Part shown: positions 33,020 through 43,309 of the stretch, one piece after another
Layout: every line of letters begins with the position of its first letter
Position numbering within the stretch: the first letter of the stretch is position 1
DNA from: DATBQN01 sp963755825
GTDB taxonomy: Bacteria; Acidobacteriota; Thermoanaerobaculia; Multivoradales; UBA5704
Assembly (NCBI GenBank): GCA_963755825.1
Contig: CAVWLA010000001.1
Location: 1 to 64,000 of the forward strand
Length of the DNA stretch: 64,000 nt
Direction: 5' to 3'
Translations under genes and position numbers: made by a program
Notes under the pieces: model-generated
Told to the model about the DNA's origin: nothing
The model's database searches: none
The model's input: only the letters and a program-made list of their open reading frames with translations

Positions 33020-34818
33020 GCCGGCCGGCCAGCCAACCGGCCGGCGACCTGGGAGGCCAGGCTGCCGTCGAGATAGGCGGCGCGGCAGGCGCGGCGCTGC
33101 ACCTTGCCGCTCGAGGTCTTGGGGACCGCGCCCTCGCGCACCAGGAGGAGATCGTCGAGCTGCGCCTCGTGCTCGGCGGCGACGGCGGCGCGCGCCGCGT
33201 CGGCGATCTCGCCCAGGTCTTTCGCGTGGCGGTCGACTTCCTGCACGACGACGAGCCGCTCGGCGCCGTCGAGGTCGACGGCGAACGCCGCGCCGCAGCC
33301 CGGGCGCATCGAGCGATGGCTCGCCTCGACGGTGCGCTCGACGTCCTGCGGGTAGAGGTTCCTGCCGCGCAGGATGATGAGGTCCTTGAGGCGGCCGGTG
33401 ACGAAGAGCCGGCCGGCGGCGTCGGCGAAGCCGAGGTCGCCGGTGCGCAGGTATGGCTCGTTGTCCCTGGTGCCCGCGGCGGCCGGGTCCGGGGCCCGAT
33501 TCGCGGCCCGATTCGCGGCCGACGCCAGCCGGCCGCCGAAGTCGCGCGCCGTCTCCTCGGGGCGCCGCCAGTAGCCGCCGGCGACGCTCGGCCCGCGCAC
33601 CCAGATCTCGCCCACCTCGCCGGCGCCGAGCGGGCGGCGCGACTCGGGCTCGACGATCGCCACCTCCTGGCCGAGCCAGGCCGTGCCGCAGCCGACGAGC
33701 GTGCGCGCCGCCTCGCCGTCCGCGGCCACGACGGCGCGCCCCTGCTCGAGCGGCGCCGCGGCGACGCTCGCGGTCGGCGGCCCGGTCGAATCGCGGCGCG
33801 GCCCGGCGACGAAGAGGGTCGCCTCGGCAAGGCCGTAGCAGGGGTACCAGGCGCCGGCGCGGAAGCCCACCGGGCCGAAGCGCCGGGCGAAGCGCTCCAG
33901 GGTCTCGGCGCGCACCGGCTCGGCGCCGTTGAAGGCCACCTCCCAGCTCGCGAGGTCGAGGCGCGACCGCTCCTCGTCGTCGATGCGGGAGGCGCAGAGC
34001 TCGTAGGCGAAGTTCGGGCCGCCCGAGGTCGTCGCCCGGTAGCGGCTGATCGCCTGCAGCCAGCGCGCCGGCCGCTGCAGGAAGGCGACGGGCGACATCA
34101 GCACCGCCCGCGCGCCCAGGTAGAGGGGCTGCAGGACGCAGCCGATGAGGCCCATGTCGTGGTGGAGCGGCAGCCAGCCGACGACGACCGAGCGCGCCGA
34201 CTGGCCGAAGGCGCGGCGGATCATCTCCTCGTTGTGGAGGAGGTTGCGATGGCTGACCATGACGCCCTTGGGCGCCGCGGTCGAGCCGGAGGTGTACTGC
34301 AGGAAGGCGAGGCTCTCGGCGGTGATCGCCGGCTGGCGCCAGGCGTCGGCCGCCGCCGAATCGAGGGCGTCCGTCGCCACCAGGGTCAGGGCGTCGAAGG
34401 CCGCCGCGCCCGGCCCCATCGCCCGCAGCTGGGGGAGGAGCGAGGACTCGGTGAGGGCGAAGCGCGGCCGGGCGTCGGCGGCGATGGCGAGGAGGCGCGG
34501 CAGGGTGCGGGCGGAGCGCGGCGGGTAGGCGGGCACGGCGACGACGCCGGCATAGATGCAGCCCAGGAAAGCGGCGACGAACTCGAGGCCGGGGGGATAG
34601 AGGAGGAGGGCGCGCTCGCCGGCGGCGCCCCGCGCCTGGAGGTGGGCGGCGATCGTCCGCGCCCGGCGATCGAGGTCGGCGAAGGTGAGCGTCGCCGCCT
34701 CCTCGCCCGCCGCGTCGAGGAAGGTATATGCCCTCGCCTCCGGGCTCTCCGCGGCGCGGGCGCGGAGCACCTCGACGAAGGTGGGAAGCGCCATCCGAGA
34801 GCTTGAAGAGGGAGTCAT

Positions 34819-35154
34819 TCAGCCGCGGCCCGAAGGCCTGTAAGTCTCGAGGAATGTTCTGTTTAGTAAGAGCAATCGACGTCTCTCGCTTCGCCAAGAG
34901 CACAGTGTCCAAAAGGGGTCGAACGTGACATGGGCGGCCCGGCGGCGGGGGAGTCGCCGAGCTGTCACCCCTGCCGCGAGCCGCGAGTCTACGGCTGGAC
35001 GGCGCGCGGGCCGTTCGTTCAGCCTCTCCAGCACCCGTCTCAGCCCGATTTCCGCGGCATGGGCAACCGTCACCTCGACCCGCGCGCTACCCTCGAAGAT
35101 GTCTGGATCGAGCGCGCAAGCAACCCGCCGATCGTCTTGGGGAACCCCCCGCTC
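34819..35154. promoter_or_regulatory. divergent intergenic region between the FAAL-NRPS and DUF11 genes
   Basis: These 336 nt separate two divergent starts and should hold both promoters. The part nearest the NRPS start (34840-34925) is more AT-rich than its surroundings. I cannot identify a confident -35/-10 pair or an operator. The plus-strand reading frame upstream of 35155 is open but has the composition of non-coding sequence and precedes a good signal peptide, so I treat it as leader. Confidence 0.4.
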
Positions 35155-38100
35155 ATGAAACACCCTGCCGCAAACGTCAACCCCGCGCCGGACGGCGATT
35201 CGCCCGTCCCCTTCGCCTCACCGGCTCCCGCTCCTTCGCAACGACGGCGGAAGGTGGGCGCGGCATGGCTGGGATGCCTTCTCGCCGCCGCCTTCGGCGC
35301 CGGGTCTGCTCGCGCCGCCACCTACACGGTGACCGGCACCGCGGACACCGCGGTCACCGACGGCGTCTGTACCCTGCGGGAGGCGATCAGCGCGGCAAAC
35401 GGCGCGACGGTGGCCGACTGCCCGGCCGCTCCATCGGCCGGCGCGACGATCGCGTTCGACATCCCCGATCCGGGCCCCGTCGGCCCGGGAGGCAGCCATA
35501 CCGCCACCATCGCTCCCACGACCCCGCTGCCGGCGCTCACCGCCCCGGTGACCATCGACGGCACCACCCAGCCGGCGCACGGCGGCGCCGCGGCCGCCTG
35601 TCCGGCGGCGGGCGCGGCCTCCGGTGCGGGCTCCTACGGCCCGCTGCTGGTGGTGATCGACGGCACCAGCTATCCCTTCGGGACGGCGGGGCTGACGATC
35701 CGGGGCGCCGGCGCCGGCGGCAGCGTCATCCGCGGCCTGGTGATGAACCACTTCAGCGCCGGCCTGGCGGCGGGGGTCGCCATCGCCGACGCGAGCGGCA
35801 ACCACGTCGAGTGCAACCTCTTCGGCACCGACGCGGCCGGCGCCACCGTGGCGGCGAACAACCTCGGGCTGCGCATCAACGGCGGCGCGGACAACGTCGT
35901 CGAGGGGAACCTCATCACCGCTTCGACCAACTACGGCATCGATATCGAGGCCTCGCACGCCTCGTCCACGGCGCGCACCGTGGTGCGCAACAACCGCTTC
36001 GGCACCAACGCTGCCGGCACCGCGGGCCTCGCGGCGGGGGCGACCGGCTACGGCGTCTGGGTGGCCGGCCAGACCTTCGGCAGCACCGACGGCACGATCG
36101 TCGACGGCAACCTCATCACCGAAGGCACGGCCGGCGTCGCCCTGAACGACACCAATCACACCCGGGTGCGCGGCAACCGGATCGGCACCAACGCCGCGGG
36201 CACGGCGGCGTTCGGCAACGGCACCGGCGTCTTGATCGTCGCCAACTCGGTCGGCGCCAGCGACAACGTCGTCGGCACCGACAGCGACGGCGTCAACGAC
36301 GGCGCCGAGGGGAACCTCATCTCGGGCAATTTCGGCAGCGGCGTCTCGATCTTCGGCCTGGCCCCCTTCGCCGCCGCCAACAACCGGGTGAGCGGCAACC
36401 TCATCGGCGTCACCGCCGGCGGCAACGCGGCGCTCGGCAACCAGTTCGGCGTCAGCCTCGACGGCCTCACCGGAGGCAACGTCGTCGGCACCAACGGCGA
36501 CGGCAAGAACGACGCCGGCGAGCGCAACGTCCTCTCCGGCAACGTCGTGGCCGGCGTCTACCTCTCGGGCGACGGCGACTGGGTGGCCGGCAACTACATC
36601 GGCGTCGGCGCCGACGGCGCGACCGCCCTCACCAACCGCACCGGCGTCGAGCTCAACTGCTCGACTGGCGACACACCGGTCCTCGGCAACCTCATCGGCA
36701 CCAACGCCGACGGCAAGAGCGACGAGCTCGAGCGCAACGTCATCTCGGGCAATACCAACGCCAACGCCAGCCTGCTGCCGGGCGGCGTCGTCTTCGAGGG
36801 CGCCGGCTGCTCCAAGGAGACGGTGGCGGGCAACTACATCGGTCTCGACGCCGGCGGCTCGATCGCCGTGCCGAATTCCTACGGCGTGGCGCTGCGCAAC
36901 GGCGCCCACGACAACCTGATCGGCACCAACGGCGACGGCGTCGGCGACGAAGCCGAGCGCAACGTGATCTCGGGCAACGTCAACGACGGCGTCGCGATCA
37001 CCCGCTTCGGCGCCGACATCACCAACAACCGGATCGCCGGCAACTGGATCGGCCTCGCCGCCACCGGCGGCGCGGTGGTCCCCAACGGTACCGGCGGTGT
37101 GAGCATCTTCAACGCCAGCGGCAACGTCATCGGCAGCGACGACGCCACGCCGAACCCGGCCGAGGGGAACGTCATCGCCGGCCACGCGCCGGGGTACGGC
37201 GTCTCCATCCAAGGCGCCTCGGCGACCGGCAACCGCATCGCCGGCAACGCCTTCGGCACCAACGCGACGCACAGCGCCTTCTTTCCCAACCAGCGCGCCA
37301 TCCTGGTGACCAGCTCGGCGACCGCCAGCGTCGCCGGCAACGTCCTCTTCGCCAGCTCGCTGCGCGGTCTCGAGCTCAGCTCGAGCGCCAACCTCCTCGC
37401 CGCCTCGAGCAACAACTGCGTCGTGCGCAACGCCGCCGGCGCACTCAACTCCACGGGCGGCCTGACGCCGGTGTTCGAAGCCAACTGGTGGGGTGTCGCC
37501 AGCGGCCCGAACACTCCTGGAGGCGACACCGCCTCGGGCGTCGACGCCAGCAACTGGCTGACCACCGCGCCGGCCGGCTGCCCGAGCACCACGGTGCCGG
37601 CGATCGGCAAATCGTTTCTCGACAGCGCCATCCTGCTCAACGCCACGACGGTGCTCACGGTCACCATGGACAACCCCTCGGCGACGGCCCCTGCCACCGC
37701 GGTCAGCTTTTCCGATCCCCTGCCGAGCGGCCTGCGGCTCGCCGGCACGCCGACGACCAGCGGCTGCGGCGCCGGCGCGGTGACCGGCAGCTCGGGCGAT
37801 CCGGAGTTCAGCCTGTCGGGGGCGACGATCGCCGCAAGCTCGACCTGCGTCGTGACGGCGCCGGTGCGCGGCGTCGCGGTGGGGACGCAGTCGAACCAGA
37901 TCACCGACCTGGCGGCGACCGTCGGCGGCTCGACGACCGGCGGCAGCTCGAACGTCGCGACGGTGACCGTCCTCGGCCTCCTGACGATCAGCAAAACGGA
38001 CGGGGTGACCACGGCGTCGCCCGGCGGCACGGTGACCTACACCATCGTGGCCGCCAATACGACCTCGACCGCGACCCCCAGCGCCACAGTGACGGACGTC

Positions 38101-41100
38101 TTCCCGGCGGCGCTCACCTGCACCTGGACCTGTGCCGGCACGAACGGCGCCACCTGCACCGCCGCCGGCTCAGGAAGCATCGATGACCCGGTGAGCCTGC
38201 CGGCGAACGGCAGCGTCACCTATACCGCCGCCTGCACCATCTCGGCCGCCGCCACCGGCATGCTCGCCAACACGGCGACCATCACCACACCCGACAACAG
38301 CACGACGAGCGCCACCGATACCGACACGCTGGCGCCGCAGGCCGACCTCTCGATCGCCAAGACCGATGGCGTCACCAACGCGGTGCCCGGCGGCGCCGTG
38401 ACCTACACCATCACCGCCGCCAACGCCGGCCCGAGCGATGCGCCCGGGGCGACGGTCACCGATTCCTTCCCGGCCGTCCTCGCCTGCACCTGGACCTGCG
38501 CCGGCGCCGGCGGCGGCACCTGCACCGCCGCGGGCTCCGGCAATCTCGCCGACACCGCCAACCTCCCCGCCGGCGGCAGCGCCACCTACACCGCCACCTG
38601 CGCCATCGCCGCCGTCGCCGCCGGCACCCTCGCGAACACCGCCACCGTGACCGTTCCGGCCGGCGTCGCCGACCCGACGCCCGGCAACAACTCGGCGACC
38701 GACAGCGACACCCTCACCGCCCAGGCCGATCTCTCGATCAGCAAGACGGACGGCGTCGCGACGGCGACGGCGGGCGGAGCGGTCACCTACACCATCACCG
38801 TGGCGAACACCGGCCCCAGCAACGCTCCGGGAGCGATCGTCGCCGACACCTTCCCGGCCTCGCTCACCTGCACCTGGACCTGCGTCGGCGCGGGCGGCGG
38901 CGCCTGCACCGCCGCCGGCTCCGGCAACATCGCCAACACCGTCAACCTCCCTGCCGGCGGCAGCGTCACTTTCACCGCCGGCTGCACCGTCGCCGCCGCC
39001 GCCACCGGTACTCTCGCGAACACCGCCACCGTGACCGCTCCGGCCGGCGTCACCGACGGGGCGCCCGGCAACAACTCGGCGACCGACAGCGACACTCTCG
39101 AGTCGCAGGCCGACCTCAGCATCACCAAGACCGACGGCGTCACCCATGCCACTCCCGGGGGCTCGGTCACCTACACCGTCACCGCGTCGAACGCCGGCCC
39201 CAGCAACGCTTCGGGAGCGACCGTCGCCGATACCTTCCCCGCCTCCCTCACCTGCACCTGGACCTGCGCGGGCGCTGGCGGCGGCACCTGCACCGCCGCC
39301 GGCTCCGGCAACATCGCCGATACCGTCAACCTCCCCGTCGGCGGCAGCGTCACTTTCACCGCCGGCTGCACCGTCGCCGCCGCCGCCACCGGTACCCTCG
39401 CGAACACCGCCACCGTGACCGCTCCGGCCGGCGTCACCGACGGGGCGCCCGGCAACAATTCGGCGACCGACAGCGACACCCTGGCGCCCCAGGCTGACCT
39501 CGCGATCACCAAGACCGACGGCGTCACCCATGCCACTCCCGGGGGCTCGGTCACCTACACCGTCACCGCGTCGAACGCCGGCCCCAGCGACGCCCCGGGG
39601 GCGACCGTCGCCGATACCTTCCCGGCATCCCTTGCCTGCACCTGGACCTGCGCGGGCGCGGGCGGGGGAACCTGCACCGCCGCCGGCACCGGCAACATCG
39701 CCGGCATCGTCAACCTGCCCGCCGGCGCCAGCGTCACCTATACCGCCCGCTGCACCGTCGCCGCCGCCGCCACCGGCACCCTCTCGAACACCGCCACCGT
39801 GACCGCTCCGGCCGGCGTCATCGACGGGACGCCCGGCAACAATTCGGCGACCGACACCGACACCCTGGCGCCCCAGGCCGACCTCGCCATCACCAAGACC
39901 GACGGCGTCGCCGCCGCCGCACCCGGCGGGCACGTCACCTACACCATCACCGCGTCGAACGCCGGCCCCAGCAACGCCCCGGCCGCGAGCGTCACCGATA
40001 CGTTTCCCGCCCGCCTGACCTGCACCTGGACCTGCACCGGCGTAGGGGGAGGCGCCTGCACCGCCGCCGGCTCCGGCAACATCGCCGGCACCGTCAGCCT
40101 CCCCGTCGGCGCCAGCGTCACCTATACCGCCAGCTGCGCCGTCGCCCTGACCGCCAGCGGTACTCTCAGCAACACCGCCACCGTCGCCGCCGGCAGCGGC
40201 GTCACCGACCCGGCTCCGGCCAACAACTCGGCGACCGACAGCGATACCCTGGCGCCGCAGGCCGACCTCTCGATCACCAAGACCGACGGCGTCGCCACCG
40301 CCGTCCCCGGCGGCAGCGTCACCTATACCCTCGTCGCCGCCAATGCCGGACCGAGCAACGCTCCCGGCACCACGGTCACCGACACCTTCCCCGCCACCCT
40401 CACCTGCACCTGGACCTGCGCCGGTGCCGGCGGCGGCACCTGCACCGCCGCGGGGTCCGGCAACCTCGCCGACGCCGTCAACCTCCCCGCCGGCGCAACC
40501 ATCACCTATACCGCCAGCTGCGCCGTCGCGCTCACCGCCACCGGCACCCTCAGCAACACCGCCACCGTCGCCGCGGGCAGCGGCGTCACCGACCCCGCTC
40601 CCGACAACAACTCGGCGACCGACAGCGACGCCCTGGGCGCGCAGGCCGACCTCGCCATCACCAAGACCGACGGCGTCACGACGGCCACCCCCGGCGGCAG
40701 CGTCACCTACACGATCGTCGCCGCCAACTCCGGACCGAGCAACGCTCCTGGCACGATCGTCACCGACACCTTCCCGGCCGCCCTCTCCTGCACCTGGACC
40801 TGCGCCGGCAGCGGCGGCGCCACCTGTGCAGCGTCCGGCTCCGGCAACCTCACCAGCACCGCCAATCTCCCCGCCGGCGGCGCCGTCACCTACACCGCGA
40901 CCTGCGCCGTGTCGCCCGCGGCCACCGGCATGCTCGCCAACACCGCGACGGTCGCGACGGGGGCGGACGTCGTCGATCCGACGCCCGGCAACAACTCGGC
41001 AACCGACACCGATACCCTGGCGCCGCAGGCCGACCTCGGCGTCACCCTGACCGACGGCGCGGCCGCCGCCGCGCCGGGAGGCACCCTCGTCTACACCCTG

Positions 41101-41895
41101 GTCGCCTCGAACCACGGCCCGACCGATGCCCCCGGCGCCACGGTCACCGACACCTTCCCGGCCGCGCTCGCCTGCACCTGGACCTGCAGCGCGACGGCCG
41201 GCGGCACCTGCGCCGCCTCCGGCTCCGGCAACATCGACAGCACGGTCAATCTACCGCACGGCGCGAGCGCCACCTACACCGCGACCTGCACGCTGTCGTC
41301 CGCAGCGACCGGCACGATCTCCGACACCGCCGCGATCGCCGCACCGGCCGGCGTCGCCGATCCGACCCCCGACAACAACTCGGCGACCGACACCGACACC
41401 CTCGAGCCGAGCGCCGACCTGCGGATCACGAAGACCGCGGGCAGCCCGACCGCCCAGCCGGCCAAGACCGTCACCTACCAGGTGGTGGCCACCAACGCAG
41501 GTCCGAGCGACGCTCCAGGCTCGAAGGTCACCGATACCTTCCCGGCCGGGCTCACCGCCTGCACCTGGACCTGCACCGGCTCCGGGGGCGCCACCTGCAC
41601 CGCCAGCGGCGCCGGCAACCTCGGCGACACCGTCGACCTGCCGGCCGGCGGCACGGTCACCTACGCCATCACCTGCACCGTCGCCGGAGGCGCCACCGGC
41701 ACGCTCAGCAACACCGCGACGGTCGCCACCGGGGCGGGCGCCGCCGACCCCGCGCCGGGCAACAACAGCAGCACCGCCGCGCTGCCGGTGATGCGCGAGA
41801 TCCCGACCCTGGGCGGCGCCGGGCTCGCGTTCCTCGGCGCGCTGCTCGCCGCTCTCGGCCTTCTGCGCCTGCGGCGCCGAGCGGCCGGCGCCTAG
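35155..41895 (+). CDS. exported beta-helix and DUF11-repeat surface protein with IPTL-type C-terminus
   Basis: The product is 2246 aa from ATG 35155, chosen because it places a signal peptide (KVGAAWLGCLLAAAFGAGSA, likely cut after SARA) near the N-terminus. Mature residues start with a CTLREAISAANG motif typical of CSLREA-type proteins. About 700 residues of right-handed parallel beta-helix follow, with recurring NVISGN, GTNADG and AGNYIG turns. Then come about ten DUF11 (Ig-like) repeats of about 128 residues, each with KTDGV, GPS.APG, CTWTC and NNSATDSDTL landmarks. Cys pairs in CTWTC may form disulphides. The end is REIPTLGGAG, a hydrophobic helix and RLRRR, as in IPTL-CTERM sorting signals. 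It is probably a cell-surface or secreted adhesin or structural protein. No enzymatic domain is seen and there is no evident link to the NRPS genes. Confidence 0.85.
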   Translation: MKHPAANVNPAPDGDSPVPFASPAPAPSQRRRKVGAAWLGCLLAAAFGAGSARAATYTVTGTADTAVTDGVCTLREAISAANGATVADCPAAPSAGATIAFDIPDPGPVGPGGSHTATIAPTTPLPALTAPVTIDGTTQPAHGGAAAACPAAGAASGAGSYGPLLVVIDGTSYPFGTAGLTIRGAGAGGSVIRGLVMNHFSAGLAAGVAIADASGNHVECNLFGTDAAGATVAANNLGLRINGGADNVVEGNLITASTNYGIDIEASHASSTARTVVRNNRFGTNAAGTAGLAAGATGYGVWVAGQTFGSTDGTIVDGNLITEGTAGVALNDTNHTRVRGNRIGTNAAGTAAFGNGTGVLIVANSVGASDNVVGTDSDGVNDGAEGNLISGNFGSGVSIFGLAPFAAANNRVSGNLIGVTAGGNAALGNQFGVSLDGLTGGNVVGTNGDGKNDAGERNVLSGNVVAGVYLSGDGDWVAGNYIGVGADGATALTNRTGVELNCSTGDTPVLGNLIGTNADGKSDELERNVISGNTNANASLLPGGVVFEGAGCSKETVAGNYIGLDAGGSIAVPNSYGVALRNGAHDNLIGTNGDGVGDEAERNVISGNVNDGVAITRFGADITNNRIAGNWIGLAATGGAVVPNGTGGVSIFNASGNVIGSDDATPNPAEGNVIAGHAPGYGVSIQGASATGNRIAGNAFGTNATHSAFFPNQRAILVTSSATASVAGNVLFASSLRGLELSSSANLLAASSNNCVVRNAAGALNSTGGLTPVFEANWWGVASGPNTPGGDTASGVDASNWLTTAPAGCPSTTVPAIGKSFLDSAILLNATTVLTVTMDNPSATAPATAVSFSDPLPSGLRLAGTPTTSGCGAGAVTGSSGDPEFSLSGATIAASSTCVVTAPVRGVAVGTQSNQITDLAATVGGSTTGGSSNVATVTVLGLLTISKTDGVTTASPGGTVTYTIVAANTTSTATPSATVTDVFPAALTCTWTCAGTNGATCTAAGSGSIDDPVSLPANGSVTYTAACTISAAATGMLANTATITTPDNSTTSATDTDTLAPQADLSIAKTDGVTNAVPGGAVTYTITAANAGPSDAPGATVTDSFPAVLACTWTCAGAGGGTCTAAGSGNLADTANLPAGGSATYTATCAIAAVAAGTLANTATVTVPAGVADPTPGNNSATDSDTLTAQADLSISKTDGVATATAGGAVTYTITVANTGPSNAPGAIVADTFPASLTCTWTCVGAGGGACTAAGSGNIANTVNLPAGGSVTFTAGCTVAAAATGTLANTATVTAPAGVTDGAPGNNSATDSDTLESQADLSITKTDGVTHATPGGSVTYTVTASNAGPSNASGATVADTFPASLTCTWTCAGAGGGTCTAAGSGNIADTVNLPVGGSVTFTAGCTVAAAATGTLANTATVTAPAGVTDGAPGNNSATDSDTLAPQADLAITKTDGVTHATPGGSVTYTVTASNAGPSDAPGATVADTFPASLACTWTCAGAGGGTCTAAGTGNIAGIVNLPAGASVTYTARCTVAAAATGTLSNTATVTAPAGVIDGTPGNNSATDTDTLAPQADLAITKTDGVAAAAPGGHVTYTITASNAGPSNAPAASVTDTFPARLTCTWTCTGVGGGACTAAGSGNIAGTVSLPVGASVTYTASCAVALTASGTLSNTATVAAGSGVTDPAPANNSATDSDTLAPQADLSITKTDGVATAVPGGSVTYTLVAANAGPSNAPGTTVTDTFPATLTCTWTCAGAGGGTCTAAGSGNLADAVNLPAGATITYTASCAVALTATGTLSNTATVAAGSGVTDPAPDNNSATDSDALGAQADLAITKTDGVTTATPGGSVTYTIVAANSGPSNAPGTIVTDTFPAALSCTWTCAGSGGATCAASGSGNLTSTANLPAGGAVTYTATCAVSPAATGMLANTATVATGADVVDPTPGNNSATDTDTLAPQADLGVTLTDGAAAAAPGGTLVYTLVASNHGPTDAPGATVTDTFPAALACTWTCSATAGGTCAASGSGNIDSTVNLPHGASATYTATCTLSSAATGTISDTAAIAAPAGVADPTPDNNSATDTDTLEPSADLRITKTAGSPTAQPAKTVTYQVVATNAGPSDAPGSKVTDTFPAGLTACTWTCTGSGGATCTASGAGNLGDTVDLPAGGTVTYAITCTVAGGATGTLSNTATVATGAGAADPAPGNNSSTAALPVMREIPTLGGAGLAFLGALLAALGLLRLRRRAAGA
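38341..41700 (+). repeat. tandem DUF11-coding DNA repeats, period 384-387 bp
   Basis: The repeat start GCCGACCTC(T/G)CGATCACC-like recurs at about 38341, 38725, 39109, 39493, 39880, 40261, 40645, 41029 and 41416. The units starting near 39109 and 39493 are the most alike, pointing to recent unit duplication. The repeats stay in frame. Such arrays can change copy number by recombination and are prone to assembly collapse. Confidence 0.85.
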
Positions 41896-42759
41896 GCGAA
41901 GCGGGTTGAGGTGTTTTCCTCCTCGAGACGCACCGAGATGGCGAGGCTCATCAGGCGCTCCGCGAGCGAGCCGCTGGGCCTGCGGCGCGAGCGCTTGAAC
42001 CACGGAGATCTATTGGATTACAGGCTGAAGCTGCGGCGGGAGGGGAGAGTAGTAGAATCCTATGATCTAGCCGGACCTTGACCGTCACGCTGGGCGCGCG
42101 GCGACCAGCGCACCTCCAAACTCAAGCGAGGCCGAGCTCTCGCCGCAGCTCCTCGGTGGGAGATGCCCTCGCCGCGAGCGAGCTCCTGGCGGGCCGAGCT
42201 CAGGCCACCGCCGGCGTCGTCCGTATCGGGCTCGTCGTCCAACGGCGCTCACAGCAACGCTCGCTCGACCGCGTCGGCGGTCACGGCAAGACCGGCAAGC
42301 AGCCGGCCTGCGCCAGAGCATCCGTCGCGGAGGCTCAGTCAGGGGAAGAATGATCTCCCGACAGGCGAGATTCCCGGCTTCCGGCGAAGGTTTCTCCGGA
42401 TTCTTGCGCGATTGAGCCTCTGCATCCGTTGCTGGCGCGCTGCGGCCAATGTTTCGGGCTCTGAGACGAAAGTTTCTTCCCAGGATTCAGAAAACCTCTC
42501 ACCAGCCGTCCAGCCTGCGGCGCGAAGGCTGGGAAGGTCGCGCGGCGGCTGCGCGGGTCACTTGGGAGCTGCGCGAGCCCCTTCGTGGACGCGCGGTTCG
42601 CTCCGGCGCTACGCGAGCGCCGCGCGAGCCGAGCAGGTCGCCCACGCGCTGTGCAGGTCGCGCAGGAGCTGCGCAAGTCGCTCAGCCGCCGCGCCGCTCG
42701 CCCTCGGCGGCGCCGTTGACCTCCCTCTGGTTGACCCGGAGGGTCGGCTCGCCCCGCCC
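41896..42759. other. mostly non-coding stretch with a toxin-antitoxin scrap
   Basis: No intact gene is supported here. A ParDE-like remnant lies at 42060-42242. Around 42540-42700 the sequence is built of irregular short repeats related to TGCGCAGGTCGC and TGCGCGAG, without a recognisable product in any frame. Composition between 42340 and 42500 is less GC-rich than the flanking genes, consistent with old non-coding or acquired DNA. Confidence 0.4.
42060..42242 (-). pseudogene. ParDE/RelBE-type toxin-antitoxin remnant
   Basis: The minus strand reads ARQELARGEGISH, the usual C-terminus of ParD/RelB-type antitoxins. After a one-base shift it gives EELRRELGLA and a stop. The following VRWSPRAQRD is the typical start of a ParE/RelE toxin, which then breaks off. 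Both genes are therefore fragments. The match rests on short motifs only. Confidence 0.4.
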
Positions 42760-43224
42760 TCAGCCGGCCGCGGCCACCTCCGCCGCCAGGCGATCGAGGT
42801 TCTGTTCGTTGGCCTCGACGGCGAAGCGGGCGATGCGCTCGCGCTCGGCGGCGGAGGGGAAGATCTGGCGCCAGCCGACCCGTGTGCCGGGCCCCTCGTC
42901 GGCGAGCGTGATGACCAGCTCGAACGGGGGAGGGGACTCGTGCCGGAGGACGATCCGCTCCTCGGGGACGATGTCGACGAAGACGCTCTCGTTCGGGTGC
43001 TCGCCGCCGTTCGGCGCGTGCATCACGAAGCGCCACCTGCCGCCCGGGCGGAAGTCGATCTCCTGAAAGGTGTTGGTGAAGCCCTTGGGCCCCCACCAGC
43101 GGGCGAGCCGGACGGGGTCGCTGAAGGCGCGGAAGACTCGGTCGCGCGGCGCCTCGATCAGCCGTGAGGTGGCGAGCTCGCGGTCGGCGGCGGATCCGGT
43201 TGGAGAGGTCGGAGCTTCGGGCAT
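42760..43224 (-). CDS. AHSA1/SRPBCC-domain protein
   Basis: This 154-aa cytoplasmic protein matches the AHSA1 branch of the SRPBCC (START/Bet v1-like) superfamily: SRLIEAPRDRVFRAFSDP, LARWWGPKGF, the FRPGGRWRFVMH strand and EERIVLRH. The fold makes a hydrophobic pocket, and family members are mostly of unknown function (ligand binding, stress or Hsp90-related). The start at ATG 43224 fits the family N-terminus; the ORF is open further upstream but without resemblance. It ends with a short helix (EANEQNLDRLAAEV). It lies 85 nt downstream of the PIG-L gene on the same strand and could share its transcript. Confidence 0.85.
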   Translation of the reverse strand: MPEAPTSPTGSAADRELATSRLIEAPRDRVFRAFSDPVRLARWWGPKGFTNTFQEIDFRPGGRWRFVMHAPNGGEHPNESVFVDIVPEERIVLRHESPPPFELVITLADEGPGTRVGWRQIFPSAAERERIARFAVEANEQNLDRLAAEVAAAG

Positions 43225-43309
43225 CGATCGGTTCCTCGGGGCAGCGCGCCGGCTCGGGCGCGGCGGCCGATTGTATTGCGCCCACGACCGGCTCGCCGAT
43301 CGAGCTCGG

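Noticed and set aside
33100..34912. N-terminal part of the long minus-strand frame opening at 34912
   Set aside because: In this stretch the frame gives Arg/Pro-rich nonsense, while the other frame gives a complete FAAL. Only the part after 33019 is real.
34930..35154. Upstream extension of the DUF11 protein start
   Set aside because: The extension precedes the signal peptide, so an earlier start would bury it. The composition is non-coding.
42335..43285. Long minus-strand frame overlapping the SRPBCC gene
   Set aside because: The SRPBCC fold is read in a different frame; this one is Arg-rich and lacks motifs.
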